This document shows, in pieces, positions 16,311 to 23,813 of a stretch of 64,000 nucleotides of DNA. How positions within the stretch are numbered: position 1 is the first letter of the stretch; each line of letters opens with the position of its first letter. Both the position numbers and the translations under genes were made by a program. Under the pieces are notes generated by a model. The model did no database searches, had not been told where the DNA came from, and saw nothing but the letters and a program-made list of their open reading frames with translations. Source of the stretch: Bacteroidota bacterium (GTDB lineage: Bacteria; Bacteroidota; Bacteroidia; Cytophagales; Cytophagaceae); the NCBI GenBank assembly GCA_023428135.1, contig JAEYZG010000010.1, positions 186,001 to 250,000 on the forward strand, written 5' to 3'.

Positions 16311-17834
16311 TTATCCTAAAAGAGAAACCCCCGTCATTTCTTTTGGTTTTTCAACCCCAATCAATTCCAGAACTGTAGGTGCTACATCCCCAAGTTTTCC
16401 GTCTTTTAGCTTTCCTTTATATGTGTTATCAACCACAACAAATGGAACCAGGTTGGTTGTATGAGCTGTATTTGGACTTCCGTCTTCATTAATCATAACA
16501 TCAGCATTACCATGATCTGCAAGGATCAAAAGAGTATATCCGTCGGAAAGTGCTTGTTTTACAATTGCCTCAACACATTCGTTTACAGTTTCAACAGCCT
16601 TTACAGCTGCGCTGAAAACACCTGTATGTCCCACCATATCCGGATTAGCAAAGTTCAGACACACAAAGTCAACTTCCTTCTTTTTAATTTCAGCAATAAT
16701 CTTGTCTTTTATTTCAAAAGCGCTCATTTCAGGCTGCAAATCGTAAGTTGCTACCTTTGGAGACTGACATAAGATTCTGCTTTCACCTGCAAACTCTTTT
16801 TCTCTTCCTCCTGAAAAGAAGAAAGTAACGTGAGGATACTTCTCTGTTTCCGCAATCCTGATCTGCTTTTTCCCTGCAGCGGCCAAAACTTCACCCAGCG
16901 TTTGATTAAGATTATCCTTATCAAAAATAACTTTTACTCCTTTAAAGCTATCATCATAATTTGTTAGTGTTACATAATACAAATCAAGCTTTTTCATGTT
17001 CTGTTCAGGAAAATCTTTCTGAGTCAGCGCTATTGTAATTTCTCTTCCTCTATCTGTTCTGAAGTTAAAGCAAAGTACCACATCACCCTCTTCTATAGTA
17101 GCAAGCGGCTCATCTTTGTCATTGACCACTACAAATGGTTTGATAAATTCATCTGTCACCCCTTCCGCATATGAATCAAGAATCGACTTCTGAACATCTT
17201 TGGTTTTAGTACCGGTACCATTAACCAAAAGATCATAAGCAAGCTTAACACGCTCCCATCTGTTATCCCTGTCCATAGAATAATATCTTCCTATAACAGA
17301 AGCGATCTTTCCTGCTGAACCATCAAGGTGCTTCTGTAGGTCTTTGATGTAACCTATCCCACCTTTTGGATCGGTGTCTCTTCCATCCGTAAAAGCGTGT
17401 ATAAACACATTTTCAAGACCTTTTTTCTTCGCAATACTGCAGAGACCTTTCAAGTGGTTAATATGAGAGTGAACCCCTCCATCAGAAACCAAGCCCATTA
17501 AATGAACTTTCTTATTGTTCTTTTTCGCATAGTCAAGTGCATCAACCAAAGCCTGTTCATGCTCCAGTGTGCATTCATCCACGGCCTTATTAATCTTCAC
17601 AAGATCCTGATAAACAACTCTCCCGGCACCGAGATTCATATGTCCAACTTCGCTGTTACCCATTTGCCCCTCTGGCAGCCCAACCGCAAGTCCCGAAGCT
17701 TCCAATTTGCTATTGGGATATTTTGCATATAAAGAATCAACAAATTCAGTGTTTGCTTTGGCAATTGCAGAAACCTCAGGATTTGATCCAAGGCCCCATC
17801 CATCCATAATGATTAGGATTACCTTCTTATTCAT
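16311..17834 (-). CDS. gpmI: 2,3-bisphosphoglycerate-independent phosphoglycerate mutase
   Basis: Interconverts 3- and 2-phosphoglycerate in glycolysis/gluconeogenesis; Mn-dependent member of the alkaline-phosphatase superfamily. 507 residues, normal length. Metal and nucleophile motifs are complete: LIIMDGWG (Asp 11), GNSEVGHMNLGAGR (nucleophile Ser), HAFTDGRDTDPKGG, FNFRTDRGRE, FANPDMVGHTG and ILADHGNADVM. The ATG at 17834 gives the expected NKKVILIIMDGWG start. Monocistronic, with its own terminator. Confidence 0.98.
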   Translation of the reverse strand: MNKKVILIIMDGWGLGSNPEVSAIAKANTEFVDSLYAKYPNSKLEASGLAVGLPEGQMGNSEVGHMNLGAGRVVYQDLVKINKAVDECTLEHEQALVDALDYAKKNNKKVHLMGLVSDGGVHSHINHLKGLCSIAKKKGLENVFIHAFTDGRDTDPKGGIGYIKDLQKHLDGSAGKIASVIGRYYSMDRDNRWERVKLAYDLLVNGTGTKTKDVQKSILDSYAEGVTDEFIKPFVVVNDKDEPLATIEEGDVVLCFNFRTDRGREITIALTQKDFPEQNMKKLDLYYVTLTNYDDSFKGVKVIFDKDNLNQTLGEVLAAAGKKQIRIAETEKYPHVTFFFSGGREKEFAGESRILCQSPKVATYDLQPEMSAFEIKDKIIAEIKKKEVDFVCLNFANPDMVGHTGVFSAAVKAVETVNECVEAIVKQALSDGYTLLILADHGNADVMINEDGSPNTAHTTNLVPFVVVDNTYKGKLKDGKLGDVAPTVLELIGVEKPKEMTGVSLLG

Positions 17835-18074
17835 TTCAATAAATATTTTTAAAAACGATCACTAGTTACTTAAAATTTAAAAAACTTAAAAGCTAACCAA
17901 GCTTAACAATTAAAAAAATGTGAATGCTAATAAATAATTTATAAGATATAATCCATGAAGGATTTAAATGATTAGCAAGACTTTTCAATAGCTTATACTT
18001 ATTTTGGTTAAGTTTTTTTAACTTATTGGCATAATTTTAGCTCACATGAAAAATATTAAAATTCGAGTTAGTTT

Positions 18075-18470
18075 ATGAGAAATCACTCTTTTTTAATTCT
18101 TACTCTACTTCTGATGGTATTTAGTAAGGATACAGTAGGCCAGTCCGATGTGCTTGAAGGCACAAAAAATGCCTTGAAAGCGGGGAGCTCAAAAGATATT
18201 TCGAAATATTTTAACGATATGGTGGAAATTGGCCTGAACAAAGAGGATAAGAAAACCTACAGCAAAACTCAGGCAGAATTCATATTAAGAGATTTTTTCA
18301 AACAGTACCCTCCTACAGATTTTCAATATGTACATCAGGGTTCTTCCAAAGAAGGAATGAAGTACACAATTGGAAAATATATGTATAATGGAGGCACATT
18401 CAGGGTAATAACAGTCGTAAAACAGTTCCGCGGAAATTACCTGATTGATTCAATAGTATTTGAAGAGTAA
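18075..18470 (+). CDS. Exported DUF4783-type protein
   Basis: 131 residues. The first ~22 residues are a signal peptide (RNHSFLILTLLLMVF, then cleavage near VGQ). The mature part (VLEGTKNALKAGSSKDISKYF...YTIGKYMYNGGTFRV) resembles the DUF4783 family, an NTF2-like fold found in Bacteroidetes envelope proteins. Function unknown. A terminator follows directly, then nadC; the order DUF4783-nadC-YcxB-like on one strand suggests at most loose co-expression. Confidence 0.8.
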   Translation: MRNHSFLILTLLLMVFSKDTVGQSDVLEGTKNALKAGSSKDISKYFNDMVEIGLNKEDKKTYSKTQAEFILRDFFKQYPPTDFQYVHQGSSKEGMKYTIGKYMYNGGTFRVITVVKQFRGNYLIDSIVFEE

Positions 18471-18494
18471 ATAATAAATAACGCAAATTTCTCG

Positions 18495-18530
18495 AAGGCT
18501 CTGAAGATATTCGGAGCTTTTTTTATTTTT
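18495..18530 (+). terminator. Terminator between DUF4783 gene and nadC
   Basis: AAGGCTCTGAA and TTCGGAGCTT arms with a GATA loop, followed by TTTTTTTATTTTT. The T tract ends only 5 nt before the GTG start of nadC, leaving no room for a separate nadC promoter downstream of it. Confidence 0.8.
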
Positions 18531-18535
18531 GTCTC

Positions 18536-19387
18536 GTGAATTTTCTTTCAGAACAAGCAATATTTGAGTTTATAGACTCAGCTCTTGCGGAGGACGTCGG
18601 GACAGGCGATCATTCCACACTGGCTTCTGTCCCTGCAGATGCCATCAATAAAGCTCAGCTTTTAGTAAAAGATGAAGGAGTACTGGCCGGCATTGCACTT
18701 GCGGAAATGATATTTTCAAGAGTGGATCCGAACCTCAAAATGGAAGTTCTTATTCCTGATGGAATAAGAGTAAAGCCAAAAGATGTGGCTTTTAAAGTGC
18801 ATGGCAGAGCCAGATCAATATTAACAGGAGAAAGACTGGTGCTCAATTGCATGCAAAGAATGAGCGGTATTGCTACACTTACAACAACGTTTAATGAGTT
18901 AATCAGAGATACCGGCTGTAAACTTCTGGATACGAGAAAAACTACTCCTAATTTCCGTTTGCCGGAAAAATGGGCAGTTTCTATCGGAGGTGGAGTTAAT
19001 CACAGGTTCGGTTTATATGATATGATTATCCTTAAAGACAATCACATTGATTTTGCAGGGGGAATAAAACAAGCAATTGAATCAACCAGAAATTACCTTG
19101 AGAAACACTCTCTATCCTTAAAAATAGAAGTGGAAACACGATCTCTTAAAGAAGTGGAGGAAGTGCTTAACACCGGAGGAATTGACAGAATAATGCTTGA
19201 CAATATGAGCCCTCAGCTTATGAAAGAAGCGGTGGCATTAATTGCCAGAAAATATGAAACTGAGGCCTCAGGAGGCATTAACGAGTCTACTATAAGATCC
19301 TACGCATTAACAGGCGTTGACTATATCTCCTGCGGAGCCTTGACCCATTCATTCAGAAGTCTGGATCTTAGTCTAAAAGCATTTTAA
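18536..19387 (+). CDS. nadC: Nicotinate-nucleotide pyrophosphorylase (quinolinate phosphoribosyltransferase)
   Basis: Makes nicotinate mononucleotide from quinolinate and PRPP in NAD synthesis. 283 residues. Motifs: LAEDVGTGDHST near the N terminus, NCMQRMSGIAT, LDTRKTTPNFR, the GGGVNHRFGLYDMIILKDNH active-site block, and EASGGINESTI at the phosphate site. The start is a GTG at 18536, which gives the usual short N terminus; no ATG fits. Because a strong terminator ends 5 nt before it, nadC must either rely on read-through or have a promoter embedded in the hairpin region. Confidence 0.96.
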   Translation: MNFLSEQAIFEFIDSALAEDVGTGDHSTLASVPADAINKAQLLVKDEGVLAGIALAEMIFSRVDPNLKMEVLIPDGIRVKPKDVAFKVHGRARSILTGERLVLNCMQRMSGIATLTTTFNELIRDTGCKLLDTRKTTPNFRLPEKWAVSIGGGVNHRFGLYDMIILKDNHIDFAGGIKQAIESTRNYLEKHSLSLKIEVETRSLKEVEEVLNTGGIDRIMLDNMSPQLMKEAVALIARKYETEASGGINESTIRSYALTGVDYISCGALTHSFRSLDLSLKAF

Positions 19388-19417
19388 AAAATTTATATAT
19401 AGAAGAATCAGGGAATT

Positions 19418-19897
19418 ATGATTATCAAAACCAAAAAGTACCAGTTGCCTAAAAACACTTACGTAAAGATTGCTCTTACAAACCTTGTCAAAAAACAATG
19501 GTGGTATATATTCGGACCAATATTGTTCGGATGTATCGCCTTTTTTCTTCCGGACTACAAATGGTGGTTTATAGTAACTGCAATCATTGCTGTAGTTGGA
19601 TACATTCTGTTCTGGGCTATTCAGTTTACCGGAGTTACCCAATTACCACAAAATCAAATAATGTTTGACAAACTAACCTATGAAATAGATAGCAGACAGG
19701 TTCTCATCAAATTAAACCCTAAACAAGGAAGTCCGATTCAATGGAACATGGTAATAGCTGCTGAAAAATCGAAGGATGCATATCTGCTAATCATAAATAA
19801 AGCTCAGATCATTCACCTTCCTTTTAAGATCTTCAACTCAGATAATGATCTTCGTTTTATGGATAGTATCTTGAAAAGGAAAGAGTACATTAAATAA
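19418..19897 (+). CDS. YcxB-like two-helix membrane protein
   Basis: 159 residues. An N-terminal cytosolic segment is followed by two adjacent membrane helices (about 30-47 and 50-70: WWYIFGPILFGCIAFFLP and WWFIVTAIIAVVGYILFW). The soluble C-terminal domain (LTYEIDSRQVLIKL...IQWNMVIAAEKSKDAYLLIINKAQIIHLP) has the layout of the YcxB-like family. Function unknown. It starts 30 nt after nadC and ends in a terminator, so it may be co-transcribed with nadC. Confidence 0.78.
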   Translation: MIIKTKKYQLPKNTYVKIALTNLVKKQWWYIFGPILFGCIAFFLPDYKWWFIVTAIIAVVGYILFWAIQFTGVTQLPQNQIMFDKLTYEIDSRQVLIKLNPKQGSPIQWNMVIAAEKSKDAYLLIINKAQIIHLPFKIFNSDNDLRFMDSILKRKEYIK

Positions 19898-19926
19898 GCT
19901 TAAAGCAAAGCGTAAAGCAGAAAGCC
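19898..19926 (+). repeat. Stop-adjacent A/G-rich repeat, copy 3
   Basis: Starting at the base after the TAA of the YcxB-like gene, the plus strand reads GCTTAAAGCAAAGCGTAAAG and then CAGAAAGCC. Orientation relative to the gene is the same as in the other copies. Confidence 0.6.
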
Positions 19927-19950
19927 ATAGAAGCAGACTTTAATAATGTA

Positions 19951-19991
19951 GAGGGAAGGTTATCTGAGACGATAGCATTCCCTCTTGCTTT
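19951..19991 (+). terminator. Terminator of the YcxB-like gene
   Basis: GAGGGAAGGTTATC and GATAGCATTCCCTC arms (two mismatches, loop TGAGAC), followed by TTGCTTTTAA. Confidence 0.65.
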
Positions 19992-20003
19992 TAATATATC
20001 AGT

Positions 20004-20038
20004 AAAAAAAGAAAAGGCTACCTATTAAGATAACCTTT
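20004..20038 (-). terminator. Terminator of the GH9 gene
   Basis: Minus-strand RNA pairs AAAGGTTATCT with AGGTAGCCTTT (11 bp including two G-U pairs, 4-nt loop), followed by TCTTTTTTT. The wobble pairs exist only on this strand, which assigns it to the GH9 transcript. Confidence 0.78.
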
Positions 20039-20057
20039 CTTTGTATTCAAGTTTTAA

Positions 20058-20085
20058 TTTTTACTTTCTGCTTTGAGCTTTTAGC
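20058..20085 (-). repeat. Stop-adjacent A/G-rich repeat, copy 4
   Basis: Directly after the TGA of the GH9 gene (20088-20086) the minus strand reads GCTAAAAGCTCAAAGCAGAA and then AGTAAAAA, closely matching copies 2 and 3. Confidence 0.6.
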
Positions 20086-23000
20086 TCAATTCTTAACCAT
20101 CTTCAAATGGTAAACCTTTCCGTTTACAACTACTCTTAGAAGATACATACCTGAGCTTACTGATGCTCCGATATCAACTTTTTCCCCTATTCCAAGATTT
20201 TCTGCTGTTTCCACTATCATACCCGAAAGATCAATTACATAAGCAGAATAGCTGCTGCTATATGGAGAAATTACTGACAACTGAGATGATTTCTGAAAAG
20301 GATTTGGAACAAGGCTTAATCTTGTCTGATCTTCACTAGAAACTGAAATAATTTTACTTAACTCATGTGACCCATCAATATCAACCTGTTTCAATCGATA
20401 ATAAAACAAACCGTTAACAGGATAGCTGTCTTCAAATGTATAATATAATACAGATGAACTCTCTCCTGCCGCACTTAATTTGCCGATTCCTATAAAATCT
20501 GTTCCATTAGTTGATCTCTGGATTTCAAAGAAACTGCTGTTTTCCTCTGATGCAGTAATCCAGCTTAAGTTGGTAACATTGCCGTCATGGCCTCCTTTAA
20601 AATCCAATAATCTAACAGGAGTAATCCCACAACCTGAACCAATAGTTGCAATAACAGGTAGTCTTCCACAATTATTTCCCGTGGAGATATTCCAGTCATA
20701 GAAATACATGTAATCGTTTGTGTCTCCATTACCTCCAAGAGTTCCCGTTATTGAAACAATTCCTGATGGATCAGACATATAAGGATAAGAAACTCCTGTG
20801 GAATTCCAGAGAGGCTCGCCATTTAAGTCGAGCGCAGAAATCTTCAGTCCGAGGTTTGCTCCCCAAACTGCTTTGATGTCGAATCCTGTAAAACTGAATG
20901 TAACCAAACTATTAGCCATTGCTGTTGTAATATTTACCGGATCAGAAGTAAAGAGCTTTTTAGGAGTAAAAGAATTTCCGACGCCATCCACAACTTCCAC
21001 AGTAACAGTAGCTGCAGAGTTGTTAGCATAGATATTACCAAATGGCACTTTGAAAGAATTAAGCGTAAAATCCTTAGTGACAGTAAAGAGTAGAGTATTG
21101 GTTGCGCTAATTCCCCAACTCGACGCGCCGCCATAAGTAGCAGTCGGGCCTATACTCCCTGTAGTACTGCTCATATCCTGAACATAGTATATTCCCGGGG
21201 CAGGTGCATCAAAGGTAGTAACTCCGGTAGCCAAAGGGGTAGTAGAAGTAGGTGTTGCGTACCAATTATATGGTCCTCCTGTGGCATCCGCAATTGAAAG
21301 TTTAATAGGTGCATTAGAGGCACAGCCATCAACTGGCAAAGGTAAACTTGAAGTAATAGTAATACTTGCTTCTGTGGCTGCACAACCAGATAATATACTT
21401 GCAGCAATTTTATATACTCCTGCCTTTCTCACATTTAGCAATGCTTGCGCTTCTTCACCTGTCAGGTTATTACCATCAAGGCTCCATTGCCAGGTGGTTG
21501 AAGCAGGAAAAGCAGATCCGTTTGTAACTGAAAGATCAACAGAGGCTGGATTACACAAATCAATTGAACCGGTTGGTGACAAAACAGGAACAGGCAATGT
21601 GCTGCTGATAATAATAGTATCTGACTTACTGCAAGCTACTGCATTCGCTGCGTCTAATGAATCTCTTATGACTACGTAAGTTCCTGCACCGTTTGCTATT
21701 GTTACTGCATACTTATAATCAGCAACATTACTACTATTGTTAACAAGTACAGATGCGACCGGGCTGATCTTTTTCCATGTAAATCTTATTGAGCTACCTG
21801 CAGATGTATTTGAGTTCAATTGTATCGGAAAACTAGTGCCGCATGTGCTTAAGTCTGGGCCAAGAGAAGGAATTTCACAAGTTGGCGGATTTCCACAAAA
21901 TTTATTTGTATCCACAGGAGCAACTCTTGAATTAATAAATCCAAGAGCTCCAACTAATCCAGCATTGTAATCTATACCTACTTCAGAATTAACATAATCT
22001 TCTCTATTGTCATTATATGTTCCATCGCGTTTACCTCCAACCAAAGCTCCCAACTGTTGATTTTTTGCTGGAATTGTAAGACTATTATCTGTACCAGCAG
22101 GATTGTCATCTCTCAGAAAAGCATTCCGATGGTGGGGTTTCAGAGGGGAAACATAACCAGTACCGCCAGGAACAAACCCTACGATATAAGATCTCTTGGA
22201 AGTATTTGCTCCCATTATATAATCTATATCTTTGTGCAGCTTTTCCAGAACAGGGGCTGTATAATTATTATTTAGCTTGCAGTATAAGGCTATTAGGAAA
22301 GAAGAGTTAGCATTGTAACGCAATGCTCCCCAACCTCCTCCATGTGCATTATAAACTCCTTGCCCATTTCTGCTCCCATCAGCCAGAAAGTGACCGGTTA
22401 TTCGATTATTAAACGTAGTTAATGAGGCCGCATCTCCTAACACTGCCAAATTATACAAAGCAATTTCCCCTGTATTTGCATAATCAAAAGTATAACCCAT
22501 GTTCGGTGTTATTGGTCCCTGGCTAATGGCTTCTGTTCTGTAAGCAGCATTACCTGTAGCCCAATATAACTCTGCACACAAAGTAGCAAAATCATCCTTC
22601 CAGTTTGTTTTTGCACCATACTGGCCTCCACCTGCTGAGCCTACAGTACCAGGATTTGCCTTAGCATAATTATAGGCATAAACAGCATGTTGAAGACACG
22701 TAGCTGCAAAAGCTGCATCAAACTTTTTATACATTCTTGACATTAAAGCCAATGTGGCACCACAGAAAGATGGCATCGAAGCATCCTGAGGATTCTTATA
22801 AATCGGTCTTGGCTGTCCTCCGTTATTTGCATCATTAGTCTGCATTTTAACTGCTGTCTCCCATCTACAATGATCTCCTGGGCAACCACCTTTTCCTATC
22901 TGATAATAAAATGTGGTTGAATTAGGGATGCATTTAATGAGAAATTCTGCCTCATGCTTCATCTCATCCAAGACATCCGGAATACAATTCGGATCATGAG

Positions 23001-23403
23001 CATTGTCTTCAAAATTCCATTTATCTGCGGCTTTATATCCCTGATAATCGAAAGAATACCTATCATCATAACCAGTCTTAAATTCTGCATAACCTTTGAG
23101 TAGAATATAAGCTGAATAAAACTGCGTCTGCCCAAACTTTACGTGGTCACCGCAGTCGTGCCACCCGCCGGAAAGGTCATGTGCCCCGTCTGCATCAGCA
23201 ATAAAGGCCTTTCCTCTTAAACCCGCAGGCACACCAGCCGGTAAATGATTATAAATGGTCCAGTTATTATCACCAGATCTTTGAGCACCATAAAATCTTG
23301 TGGTCATCCACAGTGCTTTCTGATAATCACTATTGGTTAATGATTGGGAAACAGCAGAGCTATTGAAAACAATTAGAAATATTAATTGAATGATTTTTTT
23401 CAT
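20086..23403 (-). CDS. Secreted GH9 endoglucanase (cellulase) with Ig-like module and T9SS sorting domain
   Basis: 1105 residues from the ATG at 23403, where MKKIIQLIFLIVFNSSAVSQ is a good signal peptide; an in-frame ATG at 23439 would only prepend 12 residues. Residues about 20-500 are a GH9 catalytic domain: GGWHDCGDHVKFG (catalytic Asp pair, about 80), KPHHRNA (about 423) and NREDYVNSEVGIDYNAGLVGAL (acid Glu, about 470). Residues ~508-915 are repeated Ig-like modules and a lectin-like segment shared with the GH8 neighbour. Residues ~925-1020 are fibronectin-like, and residues ~1030-1105 (LVPNPFQKSSQ...) a T9SS sorting domain. Expected to cut beta-1,4-glucans outside the cell. It does not carry an obvious cellulose-binding module. 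Confidence 0.94.
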   Translation of the reverse strand: MKKIIQLIFLIVFNSSAVSQSLTNSDYQKALWMTTRFYGAQRSGDNNWTIYNHLPAGVPAGLRGKAFIADADGAHDLSGGWHDCGDHVKFGQTQFYSAYILLKGYAEFKTGYDDRYSFDYQGYKAADKWNFEDNAHDPNCIPDVLDEMKHEAEFLIKCIPNSTTFYYQIGKGGCPGDHCRWETAVKMQTNDANNGGQPRPIYKNPQDASMPSFCGATLALMSRMYKKFDAAFAATCLQHAVYAYNYAKANPGTVGSAGGGQYGAKTNWKDDFATLCAELYWATGNAAYRTEAISQGPITPNMGYTFDYANTGEIALYNLAVLGDAASLTTFNNRITGHFLADGSRNGQGVYNAHGGGWGALRYNANSSFLIALYCKLNNNYTAPVLEKLHKDIDYIMGANTSKRSYIVGFVPGGTGYVSPLKPHHRNAFLRDDNPAGTDNSLTIPAKNQQLGALVGGKRDGTYNDNREDYVNSEVGIDYNAGLVGALGFINSRVAPVDTNKFCGNPPTCEIPSLGPDLSTCGTSFPIQLNSNTSAGSSIRFTWKKISPVASVLVNNSSNVADYKYAVTIANGAGTYVVIRDSLDAANAVACSKSDTIIISSTLPVPVLSPTGSIDLCNPASVDLSVTNGSAFPASTTWQWSLDGNNLTGEEAQALLNVRKAGVYKIAASILSGCAATEASITITSSLPLPVDGCASNAPIKLSIADATGGPYNWYATPTSTTPLATGVTTFDAPAPGIYYVQDMSSTTGSIGPTATYGGASSWGISATNTLLFTVTKDFTLNSFKVPFGNIYANNSAATVTVEVVDGVGNSFTPKKLFTSDPVNITTAMANSLVTFSFTGFDIKAVWGANLGLKISALDLNGEPLWNSTGVSYPYMSDPSGIVSITGTLGGNGDTNDYMYFYDWNISTGNNCGRLPVIATIGSGCGITPVRLLDFKGGHDGNVTNLSWITASEENSSFFEIQRSTNGTDFIGIGKLSAAGESSSVLYYTFEDSYPVNGLFYYRLKQVDIDGSHELSKIISVSSEDQTRLSLVPNPFQKSSQLSVISPYSSSYSAYVIDLSGMIVETAENLGIGEKVDIGASVSSGMYLLRVVVNGKVYHLKMVKN

Positions 23404-23756
23404 TTCTGAGGTGAATTCACTAACTATTAAATTACGCATACAAAATTGTATTTAAAAAAGATACATTTGGGGAGATTGAATACGCGATGTAATATTATTC
23501 GCCCTGCAATCACATTTCTCACAGAAATAATTATACTTTTTAAAGCTCAAATAAAAGAACACCTACTATCTACCTTTAAATCAAAACAATATATTTTCAA
23601 TATATTTCTTTGTGTAAAGCCAAAATATAGGCGAAATAGAAGACAAAAGTCGGACTAGTATAAAAGTCTTGGCGTCAAAAAATAAAGCGCCGGGAAAAAC
23701 CTACAAAGGTCTAAAAAAATCAGAAGATTATTAAACTACTCTAAAAGTTCACTAAC
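23404..23756. other. Intergenic region between GH9 and GH8 genes
   Basis: About 350 nt upstream of the GH9 gene, AT-rich; it should contain the GH9 promoter. An open stretch of 70 codons from 23446 on the plus strand has no recognisable features and is not called. No other structure was seen apart from the GH8 terminator beyond it. Confidence 0.5.
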
Positions 23757-23795
23757 AAAAAAAGTGGCTAAAGATAAATTCTAGCCACTTTTTTT
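23757..23795. terminator. Terminator of the GH8 gene
   Basis: A 14-bp perfect stem (AAAAAAAGTGGCTA at 23757-23770 with TAGCCACTTTTTTT at 23782-23795) bounded by A and T runs on both strands, 18 nt beyond the GH8 stop. It shows that the GH8 and GH9 genes are separate transcription units. Confidence 0.88.
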
Positions 23796-23813
23796 GAGCA
23801 ATGCCAAATATAT

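Noticed and set aside
20480..22275. Plus-strand open frames opposite the GH9 gene (up to 132 codons)
   Set aside because: Antisense shadows of a well-supported coding gene, with low-complexity translations.
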